43,656 bases of DNA from Lachnospiraceae bacterium. GTDB lineage: Bacteria; Bacillota; Clostridia; Lachnospirales; Lachnospiraceae. The stretch covers positions 1-43,656 of the forward strand of contig JAKSRS010000017.1 in assembly GCA_024403515.1 (NCBI GenBank), given 5' to 3'. The notes under the pieces were generated by a model. It searched no databases, was not told where the DNA came from, and worked only from the letters and a program-made list of their open reading frames with translations. The position numbers were made by a program, and so were the translations under genes. Shown here one piece after another: positions 25,089 to 32,834 of this stretch (position 1 is the first letter of the stretch; each line of letters opens with the position of its first letter).

Positions 25089-25773
25089 AAAAGACGAAGA
25101 ATACTTCGAAAATGCATTAAAAGATAAAAAGATTCCGATTTTAACACTTGATAATGCGTGGCACAGATTATTTACCCAGGTTGAAACAACTCCTGAAATA
25201 AAAGAATCTGAGAAGCGATTAAATGAACTTTTGATGAAACAGGGTAAAGCCAATTCATCTATTAAAGATATAAAGGCTCTTAAGAAAAAACTTATGGCTG
25301 AGATAGTAGAACTTATGGACGAAATTTCAGGAAATCCTTCCAAAAAATCTGAGGCCAAATTAGAGAAGAACAAAAAACTTATTGAAGAGTGCAATGAAAA
25401 GATAGAAGCATTTGAAGATGAATCATTAGATCTTCCTAAAATGATTAATGAAGAAAATTATAAGCTTATGCTTCTTACAATGGAATCGTGTTATGAACAG
25501 ATTCAGGATAACAATGAAGAAATTGAAGAAATCAGTGCCTGGGTAGACGCTATAAGAGTTGAACTCAAGAAAAAACTGGTCAAAAAACAGACTAAGATTA
25601 ATCGTAACCAACAGTTTTATACCTATATGCATAACATATTCGGGGCTGATGTTATAGATATCTTCGATATGAAATACAATATTAATTTTGAAAAGCAGGA
25701 AGCATTAACACCTGACAAAAATACTAATGTTGTAATAAAGGACAAAGCAGTTAAAGATGAAAAAGATTCTTAA
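25078..25773 (+). CDS. Coiled-coil protein of unknown function
   Basis: I do not recognise this 231-residue protein. ATG 25078 fits the AAGGA site (spacing 8) better than ATG 25072; both overlap the rex stop. It is highly charged and mostly helical: residues about 40-105 (LKKKLMAEIVELMDEI, LEKNKKLIEECNEKIEAF) and 135-175 form heptad-like coiled coils. A short N-terminal motif ALKDKKIPILTLDNAWHRLF precedes them and a YTYMHNIFGADVIDIFDMKYN-like globular end follows (the segment around residues 180-200). There is no signal peptide or membrane segment, so it is cytoplasmic. Its last 17 bases overlap nnr. The position between rex and nnr suggests a link with NAD(H) metabolism, but the sequence shows no enzyme motif. 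Confidence 0.8.
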   Translation: MKNKKDEEYFENALKDKKIPILTLDNAWHRLFTQVETTPEIKESEKRLNELLMKQGKANSSIKDIKALKKKLMAEIVELMDEISGNPSKKSEAKLEKNKKLIEECNEKIEAFEDESLDLPKMINEENYKLMLLTMESCYEQIQDNNEEIEEISAWVDAIRVELKKKLVKKQTKINRNQQFYTYMHNIFGADVIDIFDMKYNINFEKQEALTPDKNTNVVIKDKAVKDEKDS

Positions 25774-27247
25774 CTCGATACAAATGAAAGAACTGGAAAA
25801 TAACACCATCGAGAATATTGGTATCGATGGTGTTGTTTTAATGGAAAGAGCAGCCTACGAAGTAAGTAAAGAGATAATAGCTTCTTTTGACATAAATAAA
25901 TCAATACTGATTGCCTGCGGAACAGGAAACAATGGAGCCGATGGCTTGTGCGTTGCAAGACATCTTATTGAAAAAGGCTATAAGCCTCATGTTTTTATTA
26001 ATTTCGGTCATTCACAGACTGATTTATTTATCAGGCAAAAGAAAATATTAGATAATCTTAAATGTGATTTTGTTGATTCAATTGAATTTCATGATATTTT
26101 TGTCGACGCTCTTTTAGGAATTGGGATTAAAGGAAACATTGATGACAATACTTTAAATATTATAAAGAAGATTAATTCTTATCATTCTCATGTCATAAGT
26201 CTGGATATTCCGTCAGGTCTTGACGCATCAAGTGGGCTTTCAATGCCTGAAGCAATCAAGTCAAATGTAACCTATACGTTTGGAGCATATAAAAGCGGTC
26301 TTTTTTATAAAGATGCAGTTAACTATACCGGGAAAGTTTTTTTAAAAGATATTGGTATATTTGATGCTGATTTACCGTTTGAAGCTTATATGCTTGAAGA
26401 AAACGATATTTCAATACTTAATGAAATACGTATTAATAATTCTAACAAATCGACTTATGGGAAAGTACTTACTGTTGCAGGAAGTAAAAAAATGTGCGGT
26501 TGCGCTATATTGTCATCACTTGCTTCATTTAAATGCGGAATCGGAATGGTAAAGATTATTACTCATAAAAATAATCTTAATGCAATAATGAATTCTCTCC
26601 CTGAAGCTATGCTTGGATTATACGATGATACCAACTCTATAAGTGAAACTGACTTTAAGGATGCATGCGAATGGAGTGATGTTATTCTTTGTGGCCCTGG
26701 AATCGGCACTGATTCTACAGCACAAATGCTCACTTTATATGCTTTAAATATAATAAATAAGTCAGTAATTCTTGATGCTGATGCATTAAACTGCTTGAGT
26801 ATTAATTCTTTTTGTCAGGAACGCATTAAAAATCGATTGCCGTATACTACAATTATTACGCCTCATAAAGGTGAATCTAAAAGACTTTTAGAAGCCTTCA
26901 AAGTTGATACTTTGGAAGAATTATCAGATCTTTTAAAGATTATTATAGTAGATAAAGATGCGAAAACCAAAATAATTGGTCGTGAAAACTACATAAATAA
27001 TTCAGGAAATAATGGTATGTCTACAGCTGGATGTGGTGATGTTCTTTCCGGAATAATTGCAAGTATTACTGGCTTTTATGAAAAAGGGTTACTTAATTGT
27101 TCTATTGAAAGGGCTACAGCTTTGGCAGTTTTTCTTCATGGTGCAACTGCTGATTATGCTGTTAATGAGTCCAAAGAAAGTGGTCTTATAGCCTCAGAAA
27201 TAGCAGATAATATCCCCAGATATTTATTTAATATTGATAATAAATAG
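25757..27247 (+). CDS. nnr: Bifunctional NAD(P)H-hydrate epimerase/dehydratase
   Basis: Repairs NAD(P)H damaged by hydration: the N-terminal YjeF domain epimerises the R and S forms, and the C-terminal ribokinase-like domain dehydrates the S form using ADP (or ATP). The 496 residues are the full bifunctional length. The N-domain has GTGNNGADG (55-63) and DALLGIGIKG with the catalytic Asp; the C-domain starts near NKSTYGKVLTVAGS and has GPGIGT (about 314-319), DADALN and AGCGDVLSG near 424, the anion hole and catalytic Asp. The start overlaps the upstream gene by 17 bases. The common neighbours acpS and alr are absent; instead it is joined to rex. Confidence 0.93.
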   Translation: MKKILNSIQMKELENNTIENIGIDGVVLMERAAYEVSKEIIASFDINKSILIACGTGNNGADGLCVARHLIEKGYKPHVFINFGHSQTDLFIRQKKILDNLKCDFVDSIEFHDIFVDALLGIGIKGNIDDNTLNIIKKINSYHSHVISLDIPSGLDASSGLSMPEAIKSNVTYTFGAYKSGLFYKDAVNYTGKVFLKDIGIFDADLPFEAYMLEENDISILNEIRINNSNKSTYGKVLTVAGSKKMCGCAILSSLASFKCGIGMVKIITHKNNLNAIMNSLPEAMLGLYDDTNSISETDFKDACEWSDVILCGPGIGTDSTAQMLTLYALNIINKSVILDADALNCLSINSFCQERIKNRLPYTTIITPHKGESKRLLEAFKVDTLEELSDLLKIIIVDKDAKTKIIGRENYINNSGNNGMSTAGCGDVLSGIIASITGFYEKGLLNCSIERATALAVFLHGATADYAVNESKESGLIASEIADNIPRYLFNIDNK

Positions 27248-27281
27248 CATTTTTATTTAAAAAGTCTTAAGTCTTGTTTTC

Positions 27282-27310
27282 TTGACCGAAGCAAGAGTAA
27301 ATGGTAAAAT
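27282..27310 (+). promoter_or_regulatory. Promoter of the corC-like to rlmH gene run
   Basis: TTGACC (27282-27287), 17 bases, TAAAAT (27305-27310). It is the only clear promoter I see ahead of the following 13 closely spaced genes. The leader is about 75 bases long and contains hairpins. Confidence 0.65.
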
Positions 27311-27313
27311 ATA

Positions 27314-27350
27314 GCATTGTGTATAACTATGCTCATTTTTAGAAAATGAG
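27314..27350 (+). other. Two adjacent hairpins in the corC-like leader
   Basis: AGCAT pairs with ATGCT over a 10-base loop (27313-27333 area), and next to it CTCATTTT (27332-27339), loop TAG and AAAATGAG (27343-27350) form a perfect 8-bp stem. The nearest T-run (27365-27371) is about 14 bases further on, so it is not a normal terminator. The role could be leader stability or control of the TTG start downstream. Confidence 0.4.
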
Positions 27351-27394
27351 GCTTAAAATAATTGTTTTTTTGATTTACTAAAAGGTAAAAGAAA

Positions 27395-28225
27395 TTGTTT
27401 TTTAAGAAGAAAGATAACAAAAAAACTGAATCGGAAGTAATCGAAAATGAGATTATTTCTATGGTGAATGAAGGTCATGAACAGGGAGTTTTAGAGACTA
27501 CCGAAGCCGCAATGATCAATAATATTTTTGATTTTATTGATAAAGAAGCAGGCGATATTATGACCAATAGAACCAATATTGTAGCGCTTGATAAAGATAC
27601 TACTTTAAAAGATTCGTTGCAATTTATGCTTTCACAGTCATATTCAAGATATCCTGTATATGAAGAAAGTTTAGATCATATAGTAGGTATTTTATATCTT
27701 AAAGATGCAATGAGATTTCATGCCAAGGACGAAACGATAGATCCTCCAATCTGTGAAATCAAGAATCTTTTAAGAAAACCAATGATTATTCCTGAAACAA
27801 TGAATATCGATGATCTTTTTAAAAGAATGCAGTCTAGGAAAACTCAGATGGCCATTGTTATTGATGAATATGGTCAGACAGTTGGACTTGTTGCCATGGA
27901 AGATATTCTTGAAGAAATCGTTGGAAACATTATGGATGAATATGATGTTGAAGAACGCCATATTTATAAAAGAGGTAAGGGTGGATTCATGATAGACGGA
28001 TCAACACCTTTGACTGAAATAGAAGAAAAGCTTGGTATTTCATTTGAGGTAACTGAATTTGAAACCTTAAATGGTTATATGATATCAAAACTTGAGCGCC
28101 TGCCGCTTAAGGATGACAAATTTAAAACAGAAGTTGACGGATACGAATTTGAAATCACTGCAGTTGAAAACAGAATGGTTACTAAAGTTTCCGTAAAGAA
28201 AATAAATAAGAAAGAAGAGGACTAG
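27395..28225 (+). CDS. CBS-pair protein with CorC/HlyC domain (lacks DUF21 membrane part)
   Basis: A 276-residue protein of the CorC/HlyC branch. The N-terminus (MNEGHEQGVLETTEAAMI-like segment, residues about 23-40) and DIMTNR (54-59) match the soluble part of CNNM/CorC-type proteins. Two CBS domains lie at about 55-180, probably binding adenine nucleotides, and the CorC_HlyC transporter-associated domain at about 190-270 (GGFMIDGSTPLTEI, LNGYMISKLERLP). The DUF21 membrane domain of full-length family members is absent and no membrane segment is visible, as in E. coli CorC. Function may be Mg2+/Co2+ homeostasis. The start is TTG 27395, with AAGG about 10 bases upstream; no in-frame ATG gives a better start. 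yebC follows after 2 bases. Confidence 0.85.
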   Translation: MFFKKKDNKKTESEVIENEIISMVNEGHEQGVLETTEAAMINNIFDFIDKEAGDIMTNRTNIVALDKDTTLKDSLQFMLSQSYSRYPVYEESLDHIVGILYLKDAMRFHAKDETIDPPICEIKNLLRKPMIIPETMNIDDLFKRMQSRKTQMAIVIDEYGQTVGLVAMEDILEEIVGNIMDEYDVEERHIYKRGKGGFMIDGSTPLTEIEEKLGISFEVTEFETLNGYMISKLERLPLKDDKFKTEVDGYEFEITAVENRMVTKVSVKKINKKEED

Positions 28226-28227
28226 AA

Positions 28228-28959
28228 ATGTCAGGACATTCAAAATTTGCAAACATTAAGCATAAGAAAGAAAAGAACGATGCAGCTAAGGGTAAGATTT
28301 TTACTATCATTGGTCGTGAAATCGCTGTAGCAGTTAAGGAAGGCGGTCCCGATCCTGCAAATAACTTTAAGCTTGCAACAGTTATTGCTAAAGCTAAAGC
28401 TAATAACGTTCCTAATGATACAATCGAAAGAGGTATTAAAAAGGCAGCTGGAGAAGGTTCAGCAGTTAACTATGAATACACATCATATGAAGGATATGGA
28501 CCTAACGGTATTGCAGTAATCGTTGATTGTCTTACAGACAATAAGAACAGAACTGCAGCTAATGTTAGAGCAGCATTTTCTAAAGGTGGCGGAGCTATTG
28601 GTACACCCGGTTGTGTATCTTTCATGTTTGATAAAAAGGGGCAGATTTATATTGATAAAGAAGACTGTCCTATGGATGCAGATACATTAATGATGACAGT
28701 ACTTGACTGTGGTGCTGAAGATTTCAACGAAGAAGATGACTGTTACGAAATCTTAACTGATCCCGATGAATTTGATAAGATTCGTGAAGCAATTGAAAAA
28801 GAAGGTTTAACTTTAGCAAGCGCAGAAGTTACAAAGATTCCTCAGAACTATGTTGATCTTACAGATGAAAATGCAATTAAATGTATCAACAGAATTCTGG
28901 ATCTTCTTGATGCTGAAGATGATGTTCAGGCTGTATATCACAACTGGAACGAAGACTAA
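28228..28959 (+). CDS. YebC/PmpR family (TACO1-like) protein
   Basis: A 243-residue protein of the YebC/TACO1 family. It begins with MSGHSKFANIKHKKEKNDA and has the typical PNDTIERGIKKA and GGAIGTPGCVSFMF blocks, in the three-domain layout. Members were first described as transcription regulators; more recent work links the family to translation of poly-proline or difficult stretches, so the label 'regulator' should be taken with care. The start follows the CBS gene by 2 bases, with GAGG upstream (AGAAGAGGACTAGAAATG). There is no ruvC neighbour as is common elsewhere. Confidence 0.93.
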   Translation: MSGHSKFANIKHKKEKNDAAKGKIFTIIGREIAVAVKEGGPDPANNFKLATVIAKAKANNVPNDTIERGIKKAAGEGSAVNYEYTSYEGYGPNGIAVIVDCLTDNKNRTAANVRAAFSKGGGAIGTPGCVSFMFDKKGQIYIDKEDCPMDADTLMMTVLDCGAEDFNEEDDCYEILTDPDEFDKIREAIEKEGLTLASAEVTKIPQNYVDLTDENAIKCINRILDLLDAEDDVQAVYHNWNED

Positions 28960-28978
28960 TAAAACTTAGGAGAGAATT

Positions 28979-30244
28979 ATGAACAAAGAAACTATATGCG
29001 TACAAGGTGGATGGACACCTAAAAATGGTGAACCTCGCATTTTACCTATTATTCAGAGTACTACATTTAAATATGAGACAAGCGAAGAGATGGGTAAGTT
29101 ATTCGATCTTGAGGCTGATGGATATTTTTATACAAGACTTGCAAATCCCACAAACGATTGTGTAGCTCAGAAGATTTGTCAGCTTGAAGGCGGAGTAGGA
29201 GCAATGCTTACAAGTTCTGGTCAGGCAGCTAACTTCTTTGCTGTATTTAATATTTGTGAAACAGGTTCACATGTCGTAATGTCTTCAGCTGTATATGGTG
29301 GAACATTTAATCTTTTAGTTAATTCTCTTCTTAAGATGGGTATCGAATGTACAGCAGTTGATCCTGATTGCACAGAAGAAGAACTTAATGCTGCATTTAA
29401 AGATAATACTCGCTGTGTATTCGGAGAATCAATTGCAAACCCTGCATTAACAGTATTGGATTTTGAAAAGTTTGCTAAAGCTGCTCATTCACATGGAGTA
29501 CCTTTAATCGTTGATAATACATTCCCTACACCTATTAACTGTAATCCTATTAAGTATGGTGTTGATATTGTTACTCATTCAACAACAAAATATATAGATG
29601 GACACGCAGCATCAGTTGGTGGATGTATTGTTGATTCCGGAAACTTCGACTGGATGGCTCATAAAGATAAATTTCCCGGTCTTACAACTCCTGATGAATC
29701 CTATCACGGAATTGTTTATGCCGAGAAGTTTGGAAAAGCCGCTTTTATTACAAAGTGCACAACTCATCTTATGAGAGATTTTGGTGCAATTCAGTCACCT
29801 CAGAACGCATTTTACATTAATCTTGGTCTTGAAACTTTACCTTTAAGAATGGAAAGACATTGTTATAATGCAACAACTGTTGCTAAATGGCTTGAAAATA
29901 ATGATAAAGTAGCCTGGGTTAACTATCCCGGTCTTGAATCTAACAAGTATTATAATTTGGCTCAGAAATATATGCCTAACGGTACTTGCGGAGTTATTTC
30001 TTTTGGCCTTAAGGGTGGAAGAGAAGCAGCTGCCAAGATGATGGATAAACTTAAACTTGCAGCTATTGTAACTCATGTTGCAGATGCAAGAACCTGCGTT
30101 CTTCATCCTGCAAGCCATACTCACAGACAGATGAATGATGAACAGCTTATAGAAGCTGGAGTTTCACCTGACTTAATCAGATTATCAGTAGGTATTGAAA
30201 ACGTTAATGATATCATTGCTGACTTAGAGCAAGCAATGAACTAA
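28979..30244 (+). CDS. metY: O-acetylhomoserine sulfhydrylase (PLP-dependent)
   Basis: A 421-residue PLP enzyme of the Cys/Met metabolism family. It should convert O-acetylhomoserine plus sulfide to homocysteine for methionine synthesis. The Schiff-base Lys204 is in HSTTKYIDGH, the phosphate-binding stretch is SSGQAANFF, and the Asp contacting the PLP ring is in VDNTFPTP. The length above 400 residues and the C-terminal HPASHTHRQMNDEQL and DLIRLSVGIEN are typical of MetY-type enzymes rather than the shorter cystathionine lyases. A strong AGGAGAG site precedes the ATG. It is 19 bases behind yebC. I saw no SAM riboswitch or T-box before it, so it is not regulated in the classical way at this point. 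Confidence 0.88.
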   Translation: MNKETICVQGGWTPKNGEPRILPIIQSTTFKYETSEEMGKLFDLEADGYFYTRLANPTNDCVAQKICQLEGGVGAMLTSSGQAANFFAVFNICETGSHVVMSSAVYGGTFNLLVNSLLKMGIECTAVDPDCTEEELNAAFKDNTRCVFGESIANPALTVLDFEKFAKAAHSHGVPLIVDNTFPTPINCNPIKYGVDIVTHSTTKYIDGHAASVGGCIVDSGNFDWMAHKDKFPGLTTPDESYHGIVYAEKFGKAAFITKCTTHLMRDFGAIQSPQNAFYINLGLETLPLRMERHCYNATTVAKWLENNDKVAWVNYPGLESNKYYNLAQKYMPNGTCGVISFGLKGGREAAAKMMDKLKLAAIVTHVADARTCVLHPASHTHRQMNDEQLIEAGVSPDLIRLSVGIENVNDIIADLEQAMN

Positions 30245-30253
30245 GGGGTATAT

Positions 30254-31201
30254 ATGGATAGATTAGCTATCGTCGTTCCTTGTTATAACGAGGAAGAAAT
30301 GCTTCATATGTCAGCCGAAGCTTTAACTAAAGTAATTGATGATTTGGTAATGAAAGAAAAAGTTTCGTCTGATAGTTTTGTTTTATTTGTTAATGATGGT
30401 TCTAAGGATAGAACCTGGGAACTTATAGAAGAAGAACACAAGAGTAATCCTGAAAGAATTAAGGGATTAAAACTTGCCGGAAATGTTGGACATCAGTTTG
30501 CTCTTACAGCAGGATTGATTACTGCCAAAGATATGTCTGATGTTACTGTTTCCATTGACGCAGATCTTCAGGATGACACTGCTGTCATTGAAGAAATGAT
30601 TGATAAGTTTCATGCCGGCTGCGATATCGTATATGGTGTTCGCAACAAGCGTGATACAGATACCTTCTTCAAAAGAACAACAGCATTAGGCTTTTATAAG
30701 GTTATGCACATGATGGGCGTTAAGTCTGTATACAATCACGCAGATTTCAGACTAATGAGTAAAAGAGCTGTTGAAGAGTTTTCAAAGTACAATGAAACAA
30801 ATCTCTTTTTAAGAGGAATCATTCCTTTAATTGGCTACCAGACAGACTGCGTTTACTACGACCGTAAAGAAAGAGTTGCAGGAGAGTCTAAGTATCCTTT
30901 AAAGAAAATGCTTGCGCTTGCTTTTAATGGAATATCTTCATTTAGTGTTAAGCCCATTTCCATGATTACAGGACTTGGTGGTGTTATTGTATTTTTAAGT
31001 ATAATCGCTGCAATTTATGCCCTTATTTCATTTTGTATGGGTAGTGTAGTTCCCGGTTGGACTTCACTTATCTTATCAATATGGTTTTTAGGCGGTGTTC
31101 AACTTTTATGTATTGGACTTATTGGCCAGTACATTGGCAAAATTTATATTGAAGTAAAGCATCGTCCCAGATACAACATTGAAAAGGTTTTGGATAAATA
31201 G
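30254..31201 (+). CDS. GT2 glycosyltransferase, GtrB/DPM1-like, membrane anchored
   Basis: A 315-residue polyprenyl-phosphate glycosyltransferase-like protein. The GT2 domain has VPCYNEEE near the N-terminus, the DXD-like SIDADLQDD near residues 108-116, and the acceptor-site segments NHADFRLMS and ERVAGESKYPL. Two C-terminal membrane segments (ISMITGLGGVIVFLSIIAAIY; LILSIWFLGGVQLLCIGLIG) anchor it, as in GtrB and YfdH. Its expected product is undecaprenyl-phosphate glucose or another sugar, which would be flipped and used by a GT-C enzyme. The next gene encodes a polytopic membrane protein that could be such a partner. It starts 9 bases after metY with an AAGGGG site. Confidence 0.9.
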   Translation: MDRLAIVVPCYNEEEMLHMSAEALTKVIDDLVMKEKVSSDSFVLFVNDGSKDRTWELIEEEHKSNPERIKGLKLAGNVGHQFALTAGLITAKDMSDVTVSIDADLQDDTAVIEEMIDKFHAGCDIVYGVRNKRDTDTFFKRTTALGFYKVMHMMGVKSVYNHADFRLMSKRAVEEFSKYNETNLFLRGIIPLIGYQTDCVYYDRKERVAGESKYPLKKMLALAFNGISSFSVKPISMITGLGGVIVFLSIIAAIYALISFCMGSVVPGWTSLILSIWFLGGVQLLCIGLIGQYIGKIYIEVKHRPRYNIEKVLDK

Positions 31202-31220
31202 ATAAAGATTGGAATAAAAT

Positions 31221-32810
31221 ATGAGACTTGTAAAAAAAGGTTTTAGTTATATAGCATTTTTTATATCAGCTATTATTTTAAGTGTAATTTCGATTATGCT
31301 TATTTGTGATACTATAAATTCCTTAAGATTATTTAATCTCTCATTTAATAATTCTATTTTAAATATCTTATTTGTACCTTTTATTTCTGTATTGGTTTTA
31401 GTTATAGCTATACTATTTTTACTTTTATTAAGATTTGCAAGAACCAAATTAATTAAGAAATATAATTCCCCAAATATAGTTAGAAGATGCTTGCATTTTC
31501 TTGTTTTTGCTGCTGTTTTATGTTTTGGAGTTTATTTCAGATACAAAAATGTTCTGGCAAACAGTAAAACTACTGTTGTTTATGATGTTGTTAGAAAGAT
31601 GTTTAATCATGAACCTACATATGTAACTGAGACTTTGAACTATTTTTATCTTTCTTTAGTTACTTTTATATGTCGATTTGTAGGCCTTAAAGAAAATGTT
31701 TTTTTATGGACTAATCTTGTTTTAGAAACTATTTCAGCATGTTTAATTTATTTATCTGTAAAAAGAATATTTGGCAGATTTCCGGCACTTGGGTCTTTTA
31801 GTGCTTATATGCTTTTATCAGCATCATATTTTAATGTAGTTTCAGAAGAAGGATATAGCCTTCTTATATTCTTTGTCGCTATTTGTTTTTATGGCTTTAG
31901 TTTTCTTTTGATGGCCAGGTATAATCATGCATCAGATAATAACGGACATATTACCTGGTTTATTATTCTTGGATTATTAACAGGATTTATTGCTTATCTT
32001 CATGTATCAGCGTTAATTTTATGGATTTTTATACTGGCACTTATATTTATCTACAGACCTGCCACTGAAGATAATATTATTGACGAAAAACCTGAAGATC
32101 AGATTGAAAAATATGGTGAAGTCATTGAGTATCCTGATTTTGTATATGATGATGACTATACAAAAGAATCTATCTGGTATTCAAACAAATGGCCTGTGAT
32201 TTTGTATTTGCTGTTTTCAATTATTGCTTTCTTTGGAATGTTTTATATTGACAGCAAGGTATATTCATTTAATTTTTTAAATATATTATGGGAAAACGGA
32301 TATTTAAGATTTTTTGATTTTAATTTATTCAACCGTTTTATTCCTGGAAGTTATACGCTTGAAATATCTGTTTTATTAATTATTACATGCCTTGGTGCCG
32401 TTGCTTTCTGGTTCCATAGTACTGACAATATTTCGGCTTTTAGTATTGGACTTTTAGCTTTACTTCCGATATTTATATTTGCTAAAAATACTCAGCCTTT
32501 ATATGCAGTAAGCCTTTTACTTATTGGTGCATATTTTGGAAATGGAATTGAATTTTTACTATTTAGAAAGCCAAGAAGTAATGAAGTTTCAACTGCTGAT
32601 ACAGTTGATAATAATAAGGCTTTTGAAAATATCGAAATAAAAGAATCTATCAGCACTGCTGATGAAAATGAAAATATGTTTATTGAAAATGTCTTACCTG
32701 TTCCTAAAAAACATGTAAGAAAAGAACTCGATTATTCATTTGAACCATCTGAAGAAAAAATGAAATTTGATATTGAGATTTCTGATGATGATGACTTTGA
32801 TGTTTTATAA
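31221..32810 (+). CDS. Polytopic membrane protein, possible GT-C glycosyltransferase
   Basis: A 529-residue membrane protein with about 10 hydrophobic segments over residues 1-440. Between early segments lies a loop with VYDVVRKMFNHEP and FYLSLVTFICRFVGL, followed by a helix pattern similar to the GT39/GT83 (mannosyl/arabinosyl) GT-C group, but I see no certain DD or DE catalytic pair, so the family call is tentative. A cytoplasmic or external loop rich in Asp/Glu (around residues 285-310) interrupts the helices, and the last 90 residues are a polar, acidic tail ending in DDDDFDVL. It follows the GT2 gene by 19 bases; a glycosylation pair (polyprenyl-P-sugar maker plus user) is the likely reading. 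The acceptor is unknown. Confidence 0.6.
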   Translation: MRLVKKGFSYIAFFISAIILSVISIMLICDTINSLRLFNLSFNNSILNILFVPFISVLVLVIAILFLLLLRFARTKLIKKYNSPNIVRRCLHFLVFAAVLCFGVYFRYKNVLANSKTTVVYDVVRKMFNHEPTYVTETLNYFYLSLVTFICRFVGLKENVFLWTNLVLETISACLIYLSVKRIFGRFPALGSFSAYMLLSASYFNVVSEEGYSLLIFFVAICFYGFSFLLMARYNHASDNNGHITWFIILGLLTGFIAYLHVSALILWIFILALIFIYRPATEDNIIDEKPEDQIEKYGEVIEYPDFVYDDDYTKESIWYSNKWPVILYLLFSIIAFFGMFYIDSKVYSFNFLNILWENGYLRFFDFNLFNRFIPGSYTLEISVLLIITCLGAVAFWFHSTDNISAFSIGLLALLPIFIFAKNTQPLYAVSLLLIGAYFGNGIEFLLFRKPRSNEVSTADTVDNNKAFENIEIKESISTADENENMFIENVLPVPKKHVRKELDYSFEPSEEKMKFDIEISDDDDFDVL

Positions 32811-32834
32811 CTTGAAAGGTTTTATTTGACATAA

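Noticed and set aside
28960..28978. SAM riboswitch or T-box ahead of the O-acetylhomoserine sulfhydrylase
   Set aside because: Only 19 bases separate it from yebC and they hold just a ribosome binding site.
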